Assembly (NCBI GenBank): GCA_963205295.1
Contig: CAUJIY010000096.1
Coordinates: 124,001 to 188,000 of the forward strand
Length of the DNA stretch: 64,000 bases
Reading direction: 5' to 3'
DNA from: Pseudomonadota bacterium
GTDB lineage: Bacteria > Pseudomonadota > Gammaproteobacteria > Steroidobacterales > GCA-2729495
This document shows, piece after piece, positions 1 through 10,181 of the stretch (positions are counted from its first letter, which is position 1; each line of letters opens with the position of its first letter). The notes under the pieces were generated by a model, which saw only the letters and a list, made by a program, of their open reading frames with translations, had not been told where the DNA came from and searched no databases. Both the position numbers and the translations under genes were made by a program.

Positions 1-678
1 GTTGCTGCCGCCGGCGTTCAGTGCCACCACCCGCCCGTCGATGTCGATCACCGGCGAACCCGAGGAACCACCTGAGGTACCCGAGGCAGCCTGCAGGTAG
101 AAGGTATTGAAGTCGTTGTAATTGCCCCGGCCGTAGTCCGGCGCCGGCCGGCGCAGCCGCGCGATCGTGCCCGACAGGATCGAAAGTTGCTCGCCGGCAT
201 CGTTGCCGACCACGCGGATCTCGCGCCCGAGCTGGGCCCGCTCCGGGGCCAGCGTCAGCTCGGCGGGAGTGATGTAGCGCAGCTTCGCCGGGTCGTAGCG
301 GAAAATGCCGAAGTCGTGCACCGGGTCGCGGTACACCGGCACGAGTTCGACCTCTTCCTGGTTGACGAACAGCGCCTCGGCGCGCACCGGGCCCGGTGCC
401 ACGACGTGACGGTTGGTCAGGATCAGGCCGAGGCGCGCATCGACGACAAAACCGGTCGCCTGGCCCGATGCGTTCCACTCGGTGTCGAAGGCACGCGTGG
501 CGTCGACCTTGATGGCGACGACGCCGGAGGCGATTCGCTGCAGCGTGCGCCGCCAGGCGACGGGCTCCGCCTCGCTGCCGTCGGCCGGGTGGGCCGGCAC
601 AGCGAACACGACCAGGATGGCCGCCGTGACCGCGCGGACGTCTATGGCCGGCTCCCGGCGCGGCCGCTCACAGCGCAA
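1..678 (-). CDS. Trypsin-like serine protease (DegP/S1C type), C-terminus cut by window edge
   Basis: Minus-strand translation from about 650 to 1 gives a signal-peptide-like start, then ...[18 protein letters not shown]...[10 protein letters not shown]...[25 protein letters not shown] (His, Asp and Ser motifs). Absent from the ORF track because there is no stop in the window. Exact start uncertain (TTG at 678 is the most upstream plausible one). Confidence 0.8.
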   Translation of the reverse strand, partial: MRCERPRREPAIDVRAVTAAILVVFAVPAHPADGSEAEPVAWRRTLQRIASGVVAIKVDATRAFDTEWNASGQATGFVVDARLGLILTNRHVVAPGPVRAEALFVNQEEVELVPVYRDPVHDFGIFRYDPAKLRYITPAELTLAPERAQLGREIRVVGNDAGEQLSILSGTIARLRRPAPDYGRGNYNDFNTFYLQAASGTSGGSSGSPVIDIDGRVVALNAGGSN

Positions 679-1606
679 TCGTCCGGCCGAAGGCCCGCTG
701 GTAGTCGGCGGCGAGGCTCGCGCGCGTGAAGCTGTGGTTCTGTGTGCCCTGGTGCGCGATCTTGACCGCGCCGATCAGCGAGGCGAGCCGCCCGGTCTCC
801 TCCCAGCCGAGGCCCTGCAGCAGCCCGTGCAGCAGGCCGGCGCGGTACGCGTCGCCACAGCCGGTCGGGTCGGTCACGCTGGCCGGCACCACCGGCGGGA
901 TGTCGTGGCGCCGGCTGTCGGCGAAGATCGTCGAGCCCTGCGCCCCGCGGGTCACGATGAGCGCTCGCACCCGCGCGGCGATTTCGGTCTCCGACCAGCC
1001 GGTCCGCTCGCAGAGCAGCCGCCCTTCGTAGTCGTTCACGGTGACCCACGCCGCCTGGCCGACGAAGCCGCGCAGGTCCTCACCGTCGAACATGGGCAGG
1101 CCCTGGCCCGGATCGAAGATGAAGGGGATGCGGGCGGCTGCGAACTGGGCCGCATGCTCGATCATGGCCTGGCGCCCGTCCGGGGACACCATGCCGATGG
1201 TCACTCCGGCATCACGCGGCACCTGGTTGACGTGGGCATGGTCCATGGCGCCCGGATGGAAGGCGGTGATCTGGTTGGCGTCGAGATCCGTGGTGATGAA
1301 GGCCTGGGCGGTCAGCGTCTGCGGCAGTTCGGTGATGAAGCGCATATCGAGTCCCTGCTCGCGCAGCCGTGCACGGTAGCGGTCGAAGTCGCGGCCAACC
1401 GTCGCCATGATCAACGGCGCACCGCCGAGCAGGCGCAGGTTGTAGGCAATGTTGCCGGCGCAGCCACCGAGTTCCTGGCGCATCTCCGGCACCAGGAACG
1501 CGACGTTGAGGATGTGGATCTGGTCGGGCAGGATGTGCTCCCGGAAGCGGCCACGAAACACCATGATGTTGTCGTAGGCCATCGAGCCACAGATCAGTGC
1601 GGTCAC
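668..1606 (-). CDS. PfkB-family carbohydrate/nucleoside (adenosine kinase-like) kinase
   Basis: 312 aa; [17 protein letters not shown]...[18 protein letters not shown]... and C-terminal [17 protein letters not shown] PfkB signature. Confidence 0.88.
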   Translation of the reverse strand: MTALICGSMAYDNIMVFRGRFREHILPDQIHILNVAFLVPEMRQELGGCAGNIAYNLRLLGGAPLIMATVGRDFDRYRARLREQGLDMRFITELPQTLTAQAFITTDLDANQITAFHPGAMDHAHVNQVPRDAGVTIGMVSPDGRQAMIEHAAQFAAARIPFIFDPGQGLPMFDGEDLRGFVGQAAWVTVNDYEGRLLCERTGWSETEIAARVRALIVTRGAQGSTIFADSRRHDIPPVVPASVTDPTGCGDAYRAGLLHGLLQGLGWEETGRLASLIGAVKIAHQGTQNHSFTRASLAADYQRAFGRTIAL

Positions 1607-1625
1607 GGAGCGATCTCCTCGCGGT

Positions 1626-3107
1626 TCAGGCGCCGTTTGCGGGCATGCCGTGCCCGCGCCAGGCGAGATCGAGATCCCGTGCGGCGCGCACGTCGTCGAG
1701 GCGGCGCACGGGCGTGGTCAGGGGGGCTGCCTTGACCGCAGCCGCATCGCTGCGTGCCTGGTCGCGGATCGCGACGAGTGCCGCGACAAAGGCGTCGAGC
1801 ACCTCGCGGCTCTCGGTCTCGGTCGGCTCGATCAGCAGGCACTCGGGCACCAGCAACGGAAAGTACGTGGTCGGGGCATGGAAGCCGCGGTCGAGCAGGG
1901 CCTTGGCGAAGTCCATGGCGGTGACTCCCGTGTCGCGCGCGATGCCCTTCAGCGAGACGATGAACTCATGGCTTGCACGCCGTTGCGGATAGGCCACCTC
2001 GAAACCGGCCTGGCCTAGCTTCGCCATCAGGTAATTGGCGTTCAGCGCCGCGTAGCCCGAGACCCGGCGCATGCCTTCCGCACCGAGCATGCGCATGTAC
2101 ACATAGGCCCGCAGCAGGATCCCGGTGTTGCCCATGAATGCCGACAGCCGGCCGATGCTCCGCGGACGATCCTGCCCGGTGAGCCAGACAAAGCGGCCGG
2201 CGCGCTCGCCGACGATCGGCACCGGCAGGTAGGGCTCGAGGCGCTCGCCCACCGCGACAATGCCGGCGCCAGGCCCGCCGCCGCCGTGTGGCGTCGAGAA
2301 GGTCTTGTGCAGATTGATGTGCACCACGTCGAAGCCCATCGTCGCCGGCAGGGCCCGGCCAAGGATGGCGTTGAGGTTGGCGCCATCGTAGTAGAGCAGG
2401 CCACCGGCGGCGTGCACGATGGCGGCCACCTCGGTAATCCGGCGCTCGAACACGCCCAGGGTCGACGGGTTGGTGAGCATGATGCCGGCGACATCGGGAC
2501 CGACCGCCTGGCGCAGGGCCTCGAGGTCGATGTCGCCCTGCGGGTCGGTCGGCACTTCGCGGACCTCGAACCCGCACATCGTGGCGGTCGCCGGGTTGGT
2601 GCCGTGGGCCGCGTCCGGCACGATGATCACGCGGCGTGCCAGGTCGCCACGCTCGGCGTGGTAGGCACGGATCATCGCCACTCCGGCGAACTCGCCCTGG
2701 GCGCCGGCCATCGGCGTCAGCGACACGCCCTGCATCCCCGTGACCGCCTTGAGCATTTCCTGCAGCTCGTACAGGCAGGCGAGCACCCCCTGGCCGTTGC
2801 CGGCCGGCGCCAGCGGGTGGCGCGCGAGGAACCCCGGCAGCATCGCCAGGCTGTTCGCCGCACGCGGGTTGTACTTCATGGTGCAGGAGCCGAGCGGATA
2901 GAAGTGCGTATCGATCGAGAAGTTGAGCTGCGACAGGCGCGTGTAATGGCGCACTGCCTGCAGCTCGGTGACCTCGGGCAGCAGCGGTGGCGTCGTGCGT
3001 AGCAGCCCGGCAGGCAGGCCGACGGGATCGGCGCAGGCCCCGGGCGCATGCGACGGGGCGCGGCGCCCAGGCCGGGAATGCTCGAAGATCAGCGGCTCGC
3101 CGCTCAT
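1626..3107 (-). CDS. gcvPB: Glycine dehydrogenase (decarboxylating) subunit 2
   Basis: [17 protein letters not shown]...[13 protein letters not shown]...[18 protein letters not shown] (PLP lysine motif). Start overlaps gcvPA stop by 4 nt (ATGA). Confidence 0.95.
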   Translation of the reverse strand: MSGEPLIFEHSRPGRRAPSHAPGACADPVGLPAGLLRTTPPLLPEVTELQAVRHYTRLSQLNFSIDTHFYPLGSCTMKYNPRAANSLAMLPGFLARHPLAPAGNGQGVLACLYELQEMLKAVTGMQGVSLTPMAGAQGEFAGVAMIRAYHAERGDLARRVIIVPDAAHGTNPATATMCGFEVREVPTDPQGDIDLEALRQAVGPDVAGIMLTNPSTLGVFERRITEVAAIVHAAGGLLYYDGANLNAILGRALPATMGFDVVHINLHKTFSTPHGGGGPGAGIVAVGERLEPYLPVPIVGERAGRFVWLTGQDRPRSIGRLSAFMGNTGILLRAYVYMRMLGAEGMRRVSGYAALNANYLMAKLGQAGFEVAYPQRRASHEFIVSLKGIARDTGVTAMDFAKALLDRGFHAPTTYFPLLVPECLLIEPTETESREVLDAFVAALVAIRDQARSDAAAVKAAPLTTPVRRLDDVRAARDLDLAWRGHGMPANGA

Positions 3108-4489
3108 GACCGGCTCCTGCGGCCACGGCCGGCCGTCGTTCCCTGGAGAATTCCGCCGAGAGCCTGCGCGTAGCGGTCGATGTCGGCCGCTGAGCGCATC
3201 TCGGTGGCGCACACCAGCAGGGCATGGCCGAGGTCGGGATATTCGTCGGCGAGGTCGTAGCCGCCGAGGATTCCCCCTGCCGCCAGGGCTTCGAGCAGCG
3301 GCGCCACCGGGCGGTCGAAGCGCAGCACCGCTTCGTGGCAGAACGTGTCGAAAGCGAGCGAAATTCCCGGCAGGCGCGTCAGTGCGGTCACGAGCGCGCG
3401 GGTATTGGCGTGGCACTGTGCCGCGACACGCCGCAGCCCCTCGGCGCCGAGCAGCGTCATGAAGATCGTCGCCGCCGTGACCATCAGGCCCTGGTTGGTG
3501 CAGATGTTGGAAGTGGCCCGGGAGCGGCGGATGTGCTGCTCGCGCGCCTGCAGTGTGAGGGTGAAGCCCGGGCGGCCGTCCACGTCGACGGTGCGCCCGA
3601 CGATGCGCCCCGGCATCTGGCGTACCAGCGCCTTGCGGCAGGTCAGGAACCCGAAGTAGGGCCCCCCCGAGGACAGCGGGATGCCGAGCGGCTGGCCTTC
3701 GCCACAGGCGATGTCGGCACCGGCCGTGCCCCACTCGCCCGGCGGCGCGAGCAGCGCCAGGAGCAACGGGTTGCACACGCCGATGACGAGCATGCCCTGT
3801 GTGTGCGCCCAGTCGGTGAGCTCATCGACCGCCTCCGGGGAGCCGAGAAAACCCGGCTGCTGGATGGCGAGCGCGGCGAAATCCGTACCGGCGAGCGGCG
3901 CCAACGCCGCGAGCGAGCTGCAGCCGTTCTCCAGCGGCAGCTCGACCAGCTCGATCCCCTGCCCGGCGAGCAGGGCACGCGCCACGGCCCGGTAGGCCGG
4001 TGACAGCGCCCGCGTGGTGAGCACGCGGCGCGAGCGTGACCTGCTGTTGGCACGCACCGCCATCAGGCAGGCTTCGGCGAAGGCCGTTGCGCCGTCGTAC
4101 ATGGAAGCGTTGGAGAAGGCGAGTCCGGTGAGGCTCGCCATCATCGACTGGTATTCGTAGATGAGCTGCAGCGTGCCCTGGCTCGCCTCGGCCTGATACG
4201 GGGTGTAGGCGCTGTAGAACTCGCCGCGCGTGGCGATCTGCCAGACCGCCGCCGGGATGTGGTGCTCGTAGGCACCCGCCCCGATGAAGCACAGCGGCCG
4301 GCCGTCGAGCTCCGCGCGCTCCAGCATCAGGCGCGACACCTCGGGCTCGGACAGGCCGGGGCCAATGGCCGGCAGTCCGGCGACGGCGAGTGCGGCGGGA
4401 ATCTCGTCGAACAACGCGTCGATGCTGCCGGCACCGATCGCTGCCAGCATGCCGGCGACGTCGTCCGGGGTGTGCGGGATGAACGGCAC
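3104..4489 (-). CDS. gcvPA: Glycine dehydrogenase (decarboxylating) subunit 1
   Basis: 461 aa; [19 protein letters not shown]...[16 protein letters not shown]...[23 protein letters not shown] is characteristic of GcvPA. Confidence 0.95.
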   Translation of the reverse strand: MPFIPHTPDDVAGMLAAIGAGSIDALFDEIPAALAVAGLPAIGPGLSEPEVSRLMLERAELDGRPLCFIGAGAYEHHIPAAVWQIATRGEFYSAYTPYQAEASQGTLQLIYEYQSMMASLTGLAFSNASMYDGATAFAEACLMAVRANSRSRSRRVLTTRALSPAYRAVARALLAGQGIELVELPLENGCSSLAALAPLAGTDFAALAIQQPGFLGSPEAVDELTDWAHTQGMLVIGVCNPLLLALLAPPGEWGTAGADIACGEGQPLGIPLSSGGPYFGFLTCRKALVRQMPGRIVGRTVDVDGRPGFTLTLQAREQHIRRSRATSNICTNQGLMVTAATIFMTLLGAEGLRRVAAQCHANTRALVTALTRLPGISLAFDTFCHEAVLRFDRPVAPLLEALAAGGILGGYDLADEYPDLGHALLVCATEMRSAADIDRYAQALGGILQGTTAGRGRRSRS

Positions 4490-4504
4490 GGCTGGTCTTC
4501 CGCC

Positions 4505-4894
4505 CTAGTCCGCGGCGTCGACGAGCTGCTGGTACGCGGATGCGTCGAGCAGGCCGGCAAGGGCACCGGGCTGCGGCTGCAGCCGCAGCAGCCAGCCGGT
4601 GTCGTAGGGGCTGGCATTGACCAGGTTCGGCTCACCGGCAAGCGCCGTGTTGACGGCTATTACCGTACCCGCCACCGGCGCGTAGACGTCGGAGGCCGCC
4701 TTGACGGACTCGACCACGGCGCAGGGCTCACCCTCCCGCAGGCTGCGGCCGGGCTCCGGCAGCTCCACGAACACCAGCTCGCCGAGCTGATGCTGCGCGT
4801 GGTCCGTGATGCCGATCGCGATTGCGCCATCGCTCTCGATGCGGATCCACTCGTGGTCCTTCGTATACTTCAGGTCGCCAGGCACCGCACTCAT
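4505..4894 (-). CDS. gcvH: Glycine cleavage system H protein
   Basis: MSAVPGDLKYTKDHEWIRIESDGAIAIGITDHAQHQLGELVFVELP...VVESVKAASDVYAPVAG lipoyl motif. Confidence 0.96.
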   Translation of the reverse strand: MSAVPGDLKYTKDHEWIRIESDGAIAIGITDHAQHQLGELVFVELPEPGRSLREGEPCAVVESVKAASDVYAPVAGTVIAVNTALAGEPNLVNASPYDTGWLLRLQPQPGALAGLLDASAYQQLVDAAD

Positions 4895-4922
4895 TCGCTG
4901 TCTCCTCAACTCCTGTCGGACT

Positions 4923-6026
4923 TCAGTTGCCGTCAACGACCAGCACACGCCCCTGTCGGGCAAACGGCGGGCGCACCAGGCGTGCAGGCCGCAGCGCACC
5001 GCGGATGTCGACCTGGCAAACGCCCTGCGCCGCCGCGGGCACGCGTGCCAGCGCAACGGACCGGTTCAGTGTCGGCCCGAAGCCGCCACTCGTGATGATG
5101 CCCTCGCCCGCCGCCGTGACCACGCGCTGGCCGCGACGCATGACCCCGCCTCCGGCGGCGAGCAGCAGACCGGCCAGCCGTGCCGCCGGTCCCGCGGCGC
5201 GCTCGCGCTCGAGCGCCTGACGGCCAACGAAGTCGCGATCCGCCGGTTCCCAGGCGACAGTCCAGGCGAGGCCGGAGACGAGCGGCGAGCTGTCCTCGTC
5301 CATGTCCTGGCCGTAGAGATTCATTCCTGCCTCGAGCCGCAGCGTGTCGCGTGCACCGAGTCCGCAGGGGGCGAACCCAGCTGCCCGCAAAGCCTCCCAC
5401 CAGCGCACGGCGTCCGTCGCCGGAATCATGACTTCGAACCCGTCTTCACCCGTGTAGCCGGTACCGGCAACGAACACGGTGCCGTCTTCCACCGCGTGAA
5501 ATGGCCGCAGCGCCGCTGCCGGCTCACGCAGTGCCTGCGGGAGCAGCGCGGCAGCGAGAGCACGCGCTTTGGGACCCTGCAGGGCGAGCAGGACGAGATC
5601 CGGGCGCGGCGCCAGCGTGACGGATTGACCGGCCGCCTGCGCCGCCAGCCAGCGCAGGTCCTTGTCCCGCGTCGCCGCATTGACCACGAGCCGGTACGGC
5701 GTGGCGGCATCCGCACCGCGCCGGTAGACGATCAGGTCGTCGACGACGCCACCGCGTTCGTTGAGCATGCAGCTGTACAGCGCCTGACCGGATGCCAGCC
5801 GGGCCACGTCGTTGGCGAGCAGGTGACGCAGGTAAGCCCCGGCCCCGGCCCCGGCGATGTCGACCACCGTCATGTGCGAAACATCGAACATGCCGGCGTC
5901 GCGGCGCACCGTGTGGTGCTCGTCGAGCTGCGACCCGTAGTGCAGCGGCATGTCCCAGCCGCCGAACGGCACCATCTGGGCCCCGGCGGCAAGATGACAG
6001 GCATGAAGCGGGGTACGTTGGTTCAT
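4923..6026 (-). CDS. gcvT: Aminomethyltransferase (glycine cleavage T protein)
   Basis: MNQRTPLHACHLAAGAQMVPFGGWDMPLHYGSQ...MFDVSHMTVVDIAG...GYTGEDGFEV. Confidence 0.96.
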   Translation of the reverse strand: MNQRTPLHACHLAAGAQMVPFGGWDMPLHYGSQLDEHHTVRRDAGMFDVSHMTVVDIAGAGAGAYLRHLLANDVARLASGQALYSCMLNERGGVVDDLIVYRRGADAATPYRLVVNAATRDKDLRWLAAQAAGQSVTLAPRPDLVLLALQGPKARALAAALLPQALREPAAALRPFHAVEDGTVFVAGTGYTGEDGFEVMIPATDAVRWWEALRAAGFAPCGLGARDTLRLEAGMNLYGQDMDEDSSPLVSGLAWTVAWEPADRDFVGRQALERERAAGPAARLAGLLLAAGGGVMRRGQRVVTAAGEGIITSGGFGPTLNRSVALARVPAAAQGVCQVDIRGALRPARLVRPPFARQGRVLVVDGN

Positions 6027-6046
6027 CGAAGGCTCGCACGACCAGA

Positions 6047-6077
6047 CAAAAAAGGCGGCAGGCCGCAGCCTGCCGCC
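6047..6077 (-). terminator. Rho-independent terminator between glycine riboswitch and gcvT
   Basis: Minus-strand GGCGGCAGGC-TGCG-GCCTGCCGCC-TTTTTT: perfect 10-bp stem followed by a U-tract. Confidence 0.85.
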
Positions 6078-6264
6078 CCTCTGTCCTGAAACCTGAGAGA
6101 TCGGGTGCAGTGCACCTGGCACCGCACCGCTCCCCTTCGGTGGGCCGTCTGTCCGGCCACTCTCCAGAGCCAATCCGCGATCGCAGTCCTTCTGCCTGAG
6201 CGTTTCCGGGCGGGTTGCGCCTTCGGCGACCGGCTCCGGGCCGGTTCTCTCCCGCGATCGCGCG
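6078..6264 (-). promoter_or_regulatory. Tandem glycine riboswitch upstream of gcvT
   Basis: Minus strand shows two aptamer-like units: CGGGAGAGA...GCCGAAGGCGCAA...GGAAACGCTCAGGCAGAAGGACTGCGAT, then CTGGAGAGTGGC...CCACCGAAGGGGAGCGG...TCTCTCAGGTTTCAGGACAGAGGGG. These are the gcvT-element hallmarks, directly upstream of gcvT. Confidence 0.93.
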
Positions 6265-6323
6265 TGATCAGGGGCGGCATATTACGCCAGGACCCGGGTT
6301 GTGGTCACCGGGTTGGGGACATC

Positions 6324-7292
6324 TCAGGCCGCCGCCGGCATCGCGGCGGCGGCGAACAGTTCGCGCGAACGCGCAACCCGCGCCGCGATGTCCGGCTCCT
6401 CGGGCAACGCCATGGCGCGCTCGGCCCGGTGACGTAGTCCGGCCCGGTTGCAGATCTGGATATTGAGCCCGGGGCGGGCGTTGAGCTCGAGGATGAGGGG
6501 CCCGAACTGGCGGTCGAGCACGATGTCGACGCCGATATAGCCGAGGCCGGTCAGTTCGTAGCCGCGCGCGGCGAGGGTCAGCAGGTAATCCCAGCGCGGG
6601 ATGGCGAGCCCGGCTATCGGCGCCCCGGTGTCCGGGTGCTCGACGACCTTGTCGTTGCCGATCACCCCCCAGGTAGTCACGCCAGTGGCAATGTCCATCC
6701 CGGCACCCACCGCACCCTGGTGCAGGTTTGCCTTGCCGCGCGAGCGGCGGGTCGGCAGCCGGATCATGGCCATGATGGGGTAGCCGCGCACGACGATGAC
6801 GCGGATGTCCGGCACCCCCTGGAAACAGTGCTCGGCAAAAATCGGATCGACCTTGATGCAGTACTCGAGCAGTGCCACGTCGCGATGCCCGCCGAGGCTG
6901 AACTGTCCGGCGAGGATGTTGGAGAGATGAAAGCCGATGGCCGAGTCGGTCACCAGCGTGCCGTCGACGAGCCGGTAGATGTCGGGGGTACGCGGGCTGC
7001 GCCCCGCCACCACCATGATGCCGTCCCCACCCGAGCCATGCGCCGGCTTGATGGCGAAGTCCTGCGTGTTGCTGACCAGTTCGGCCAGGCTGCCGATGTC
7101 GTGCTCGGTGCGGATGACGCCGTAGAGCTGTGGCACGGCGATGCCGGCGGCTATCGCCAGCTCCTTGGTGCGCAGCTTGTCGTCCACCAGCGGATAGAGC
7201 CGCCGTGGATTGAGCCGCATGATGTATTCGGTGTTGCGCTCGTTCATGCCGAGCACACCGCGTTCGTGCAGGGTACGGATCCAGCCCAGCAT
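6324..7292 (-). CDS. Alpha-L-glutamate ligase-like (RimK-related ATP-grasp) protein
   Basis: 322 aa; MLGWIRTLHERGVLGMNERNTEYIMRLNPRRLYPLVDDKLRTKELA...FAIKPAHGSGGDGIMVV...ILELNARPGLNIQICN (ATP-grasp). TGATG stop/start overlap with the upstream gene. Confidence 0.88.
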   Translation of the reverse strand: MLGWIRTLHERGVLGMNERNTEYIMRLNPRRLYPLVDDKLRTKELAIAAGIAVPQLYGVIRTEHDIGSLAELVSNTQDFAIKPAHGSGGDGIMVVAGRSPRTPDIYRLVDGTLVTDSAIGFHLSNILAGQFSLGGHRDVALLEYCIKVDPIFAEHCFQGVPDIRVIVVRGYPIMAMIRLPTRRSRGKANLHQGAVGAGMDIATGVTTWGVIGNDKVVEHPDTGAPIAGLAIPRWDYLLTLAARGYELTGLGYIGVDIVLDRQFGPLILELNARPGLNIQICNRAGLRHRAERAMALPEEPDIAARVARSRELFAAAAMPAAA

Positions 7293-8815
7293 CAGTTGCC
7301 TTCGCGCAACTCGCGGAAGCGTACGAGCTCCGTCAGCCGGTAACCGGTATAGCGGCCGAGGAGCAGAGTCGCAGCCAGCGTCACCAGCAGCAGTTCGGGG
7401 AAGACGAACACCAGGTGCTCGACGAGCGCCAGACCCATGATCAGGTAGCAGCCAGCGGCCACCGTGAGGCTGCCCAGCCCCTGCTTGATCGCATCGCCCG
7501 GCCCCCGCTCCTCCCAGACGATGGACATGCGCTCGATCGTCATGGTCATGATCACCATCGGGAACAGGCCCACCGAAAGCCCGATCTCGAACCCCAGCCG
7601 GTGGCTGAGCAGGCTGACCAGGACCATCAGCAGCACGACGATGGTCAGCACCGCCGCCAGCCGCGGCACCAGCAGCAGCCGCAGCTTCTCCATGTAGAAC
7701 CGGATCGACAGGCCGATGAACACCAGCAGCGAGAACAGCAGCACACCCCACAGCAGCTGCGTTTCGCGGAATGCCATCGCGATCAGCACCGGCATGAAGG
7801 TGCCGAAGGTTTGCAGGCCGATGACGTTGCGCAGCAGCACCACCAGCAGCGCGCCGATCGGGACCGCCAGCAGGACGCCATAAACGGCCTGGCTCTGGAT
7901 GGGCAGCGCGAACAACGAGAACTCGGCCAGGCCATCCTCGTGGACCTCGGCACGGCGGCGCGCGACGATGATGGGGTCGGCAACGCTGCTGTGGATCGAG
8001 AACCCGGCTTCGACCGCGTTGGCGCCATCGACCTGGACCAGCGGATCCTCGCCACGCCACCAGATCAGAAAGTCCTCGGGCAGCCCCTCGCGCCCGGTAA
8101 CCGGATCGAAGTACAGCCAGCGTTCGCCATCGTGCACTTCGAGCCACGGCAGGATCTCGGCGTCACGCTCGCGCTCGGCCATGCGTATGCCACGCACCAG
8201 ACGCGCCGGGATGCTGGCAGCCGCCAGGACCGTCATGGCTGTGCGGGCCCGATCCACGGCATCGGGTGCATCGCCGAGCAGCAACTCGATGTCCTGGTCG
8301 CCATTCGGACGTGCCAGCCGCTTGAGCAGCTCGGCAGTGAACGAAGCCGGGTCGGCCGACAGCCCCCGCACGCGCTCGACGAGCATTTCCATCGCCGTGT
8401 TGAACGGCTCGGCGAGCTTCGGCACCGGCGGGAACGGCGGGGTCGTGTCCGTTTCCTGGCGCACGGGATCCCGGTACACGACCACGCGGTAATACAGTGC
8501 CCGCAGCCCTTCCGCCTGGCGCACAGCCCATTGCACCTGGCGGCCGCCACTGACGTACTGGGTGGTGAAGCCAAAGTCGCGCGAGACGAAATTCTCGTCG
8601 AGGATCGCGAAACCCGGCGTCAGGTTCGGAATGAACAGGCTCGCCTTGACCGGCCCGGAGGCGGCTTCGAAGGCGACGCGCGTCTCCACCGTCCAGATCC
8701 GGGCCTCGGCATCCGGCCGCAGCGGGTAGCCGAGGACCCGCACCTTGTAGGCGAACAGCCCGAGGCCGATGGCCGCAAGCACGAGCGCCAGTACCATCAA
8801 CTTGAACCTGGACAT
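7292..8815 (-). CDS. UUP1-type inactive transglutaminase fused to 7 transmembrane helices
   Basis: 507 aa; N-terminal TM and periplasmic domain, transglutaminase-like region (IPARLVRGIRMAERERDAEILPWLEVHDGERWLYFDPVTG), then multiple TM helices (AVYGVLLAVPIGALLVVLLRNVIGLQTFGTFMPVLIAMAFRE). Confidence 0.85.
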   Translation of the reverse strand: MSRFKLMVLALVLAAIGLGLFAYKVRVLGYPLRPDAEARIWTVETRVAFEAASGPVKASLFIPNLTPGFAILDENFVSRDFGFTTQYVSGGRQVQWAVRQAEGLRALYYRVVVYRDPVRQETDTTPPFPPVPKLAEPFNTAMEMLVERVRGLSADPASFTAELLKRLARPNGDQDIELLLGDAPDAVDRARTAMTVLAAASIPARLVRGIRMAERERDAEILPWLEVHDGERWLYFDPVTGREGLPEDFLIWWRGEDPLVQVDGANAVEAGFSIHSSVADPIIVARRRAEVHEDGLAEFSLFALPIQSQAVYGVLLAVPIGALLVVLLRNVIGLQTFGTFMPVLIAMAFRETQLLWGVLLFSLLVFIGLSIRFYMEKLRLLLVPRLAAVLTIVVLLMVLVSLLSHRLGFEIGLSVGLFPMVIMTMTIERMSIVWEERGPGDAIKQGLGSLTVAAGCYLIMGLALVEHLVFVFPELLLVTLAATLLLGRYTGYRLTELVRFRELREGN

Positions 8816-8860
8816 GCGTGCCTAGTCTGCCAGAGCCGGCGGGCGGCGACGACCGCTAAG

Positions 8861-10171
8861 TCACGCGCCACTGCCGACGAGCGCCTCGACCGCGTCGGGG
8901 TCGCGCGGCAGGGACTGTGTCAGCACCTCGTGTCCCGTGGGTGTGACCAGCACGTCATCCTCGATGCGCACCCCGATACCCCGCCAGCGGGCCGGCACGC
9001 TGCGGTCACCGGGCGGGATGTAGATGCCCGGCTCCACCGTCAGCACCATGCCCGGCTCGAGCATGCGCCACTGCTCGCCGACCTTGTAGTCGCCGACGTC
9101 GTGCACGTCCATCCCGAGCCAGTGTCCGGTGCGGTGCATGAAGAACCGCCTGTACGATGCGGTACGCCGAATGGTGGCCAGGGTTCCGTCGAGGAGTCCG
9201 AGCCGGCGCAGCCCGCGGGCGATGGCCGCGACCGCCGCATCGTGCGGCTGGTCCCAGTGATTGCCCGGAACCACGGCCTGCAGCGCCGCGGCGTGCGCCT
9301 CGAGGACGATCTCGTAGATGGCGCGCTGTTCGGCACTGAAGCGCCCGCTCACCGGGTAGGTACGCGTGACGTCCGCGGCATAGAAATCGTGCTCACAACC
9401 GGCATCGACCAGCAGCAGGTCGCCCGCACGCATCTGCCGGCCGTTGGTCGAGTAGTGCAGCACGCAGGCATTCGGGCCGGAACCGACAATCGGCAGGTAT
9501 GCAGGCCGCATGCCATGGCGGTGGAATTCATGGAGGAATTCGGCCTCGATCTCGTACTCGTACAGGCCCGGCCGGCAGCAGGCCATCGCGCGCCGATGCG
9601 CGGCAACGGTCACGGCGGCTGCACGGCGCATGGCTGCCGTCTCGGCGCGGCTCTTGTACAGGCGCAGGTCGTGCAGCAGGTGATCGAGCGCAATGAACTC
9701 GTCGGGGGTGTGGGTGCCCGGGCTGCCCCGGTGGCGCAGGGTGGTCACCCAGCCGATCAGCCGGGCATCGAACTCCGGGTGTGCACCCATGGAATAATAG
9801 ACACGCTCGGCCTGCTCGAGAATACCTGGCAGGATCTCGTCGACATCACCGATCGGAAAGGCATCGTCGGCACCGAAGAGCGCCACAGCCTGCTCCGGCC
9901 CGGTGCGCGCGCCGTCCCAGGTCTCGCGTTCGGGGTCACGTTCGCGACAGAACAGGATGTATTCGCCCGTCGGGCGCCCGGGCGCCAGCACGGCGATCGC
10001 TTCCGGCTCGGCGAAGCCGGTGACGTAGTAGAAGTCGCTGTCCTGGCGGTAGGGATACTCGACGTCGCGGCTGCGCACCCGGGCCGGCGCCGCCGGCAGG
10101 ACCCCTACGCCGCCGCGCCCGATCATGCGCATGAGCTGGCGGCGGCGCTTGCCGAACTCCGCGGGCTTCAC
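8861..10171 (-). CDS. pepP: Xaa-Pro aminopeptidase
   Basis: 436 aa; MKPAEFGKRRRQLMRMIGRGGVGVLPAAP...DSDFYYVTGFAEPEA...LLVDAGCEHDFYAADVTRTYPVSG...HRTGHWLGMDVHDVG...VEPGIYIP. Confidence 0.95.
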   Translation of the reverse strand: MKPAEFGKRRRQLMRMIGRGGVGVLPAAPARVRSRDVEYPYRQDSDFYYVTGFAEPEAIAVLAPGRPTGEYILFCRERDPERETWDGARTGPEQAVALFGADDAFPIGDVDEILPGILEQAERVYYSMGAHPEFDARLIGWVTTLRHRGSPGTHTPDEFIALDHLLHDLRLYKSRAETAAMRRAAAVTVAAHRRAMACCRPGLYEYEIEAEFLHEFHRHGMRPAYLPIVGSGPNACVLHYSTNGRQMRAGDLLLVDAGCEHDFYAADVTRTYPVSGRFSAEQRAIYEIVLEAHAAALQAVVPGNHWDQPHDAAVAAIARGLRRLGLLDGTLATIRRTASYRRFFMHRTGHWLGMDVHDVGDYKVGEQWRMLEPGMVLTVEPGIYIPPGDRSVPARWRGIGVRIEDDVLVTPTGHEVLTQSLPRDPDAVEALVGSGA

Positions 10172-10181
10172 GCGGTGCGCA

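Noticed and set aside
1626-3776. 716-aa version of the gcvPB ORF
   Set aside because: N-terminal extension runs through gcvPA in another frame. The conserved protein starts at [14 protein letters not shown] (3107) with an ATGA overlap.
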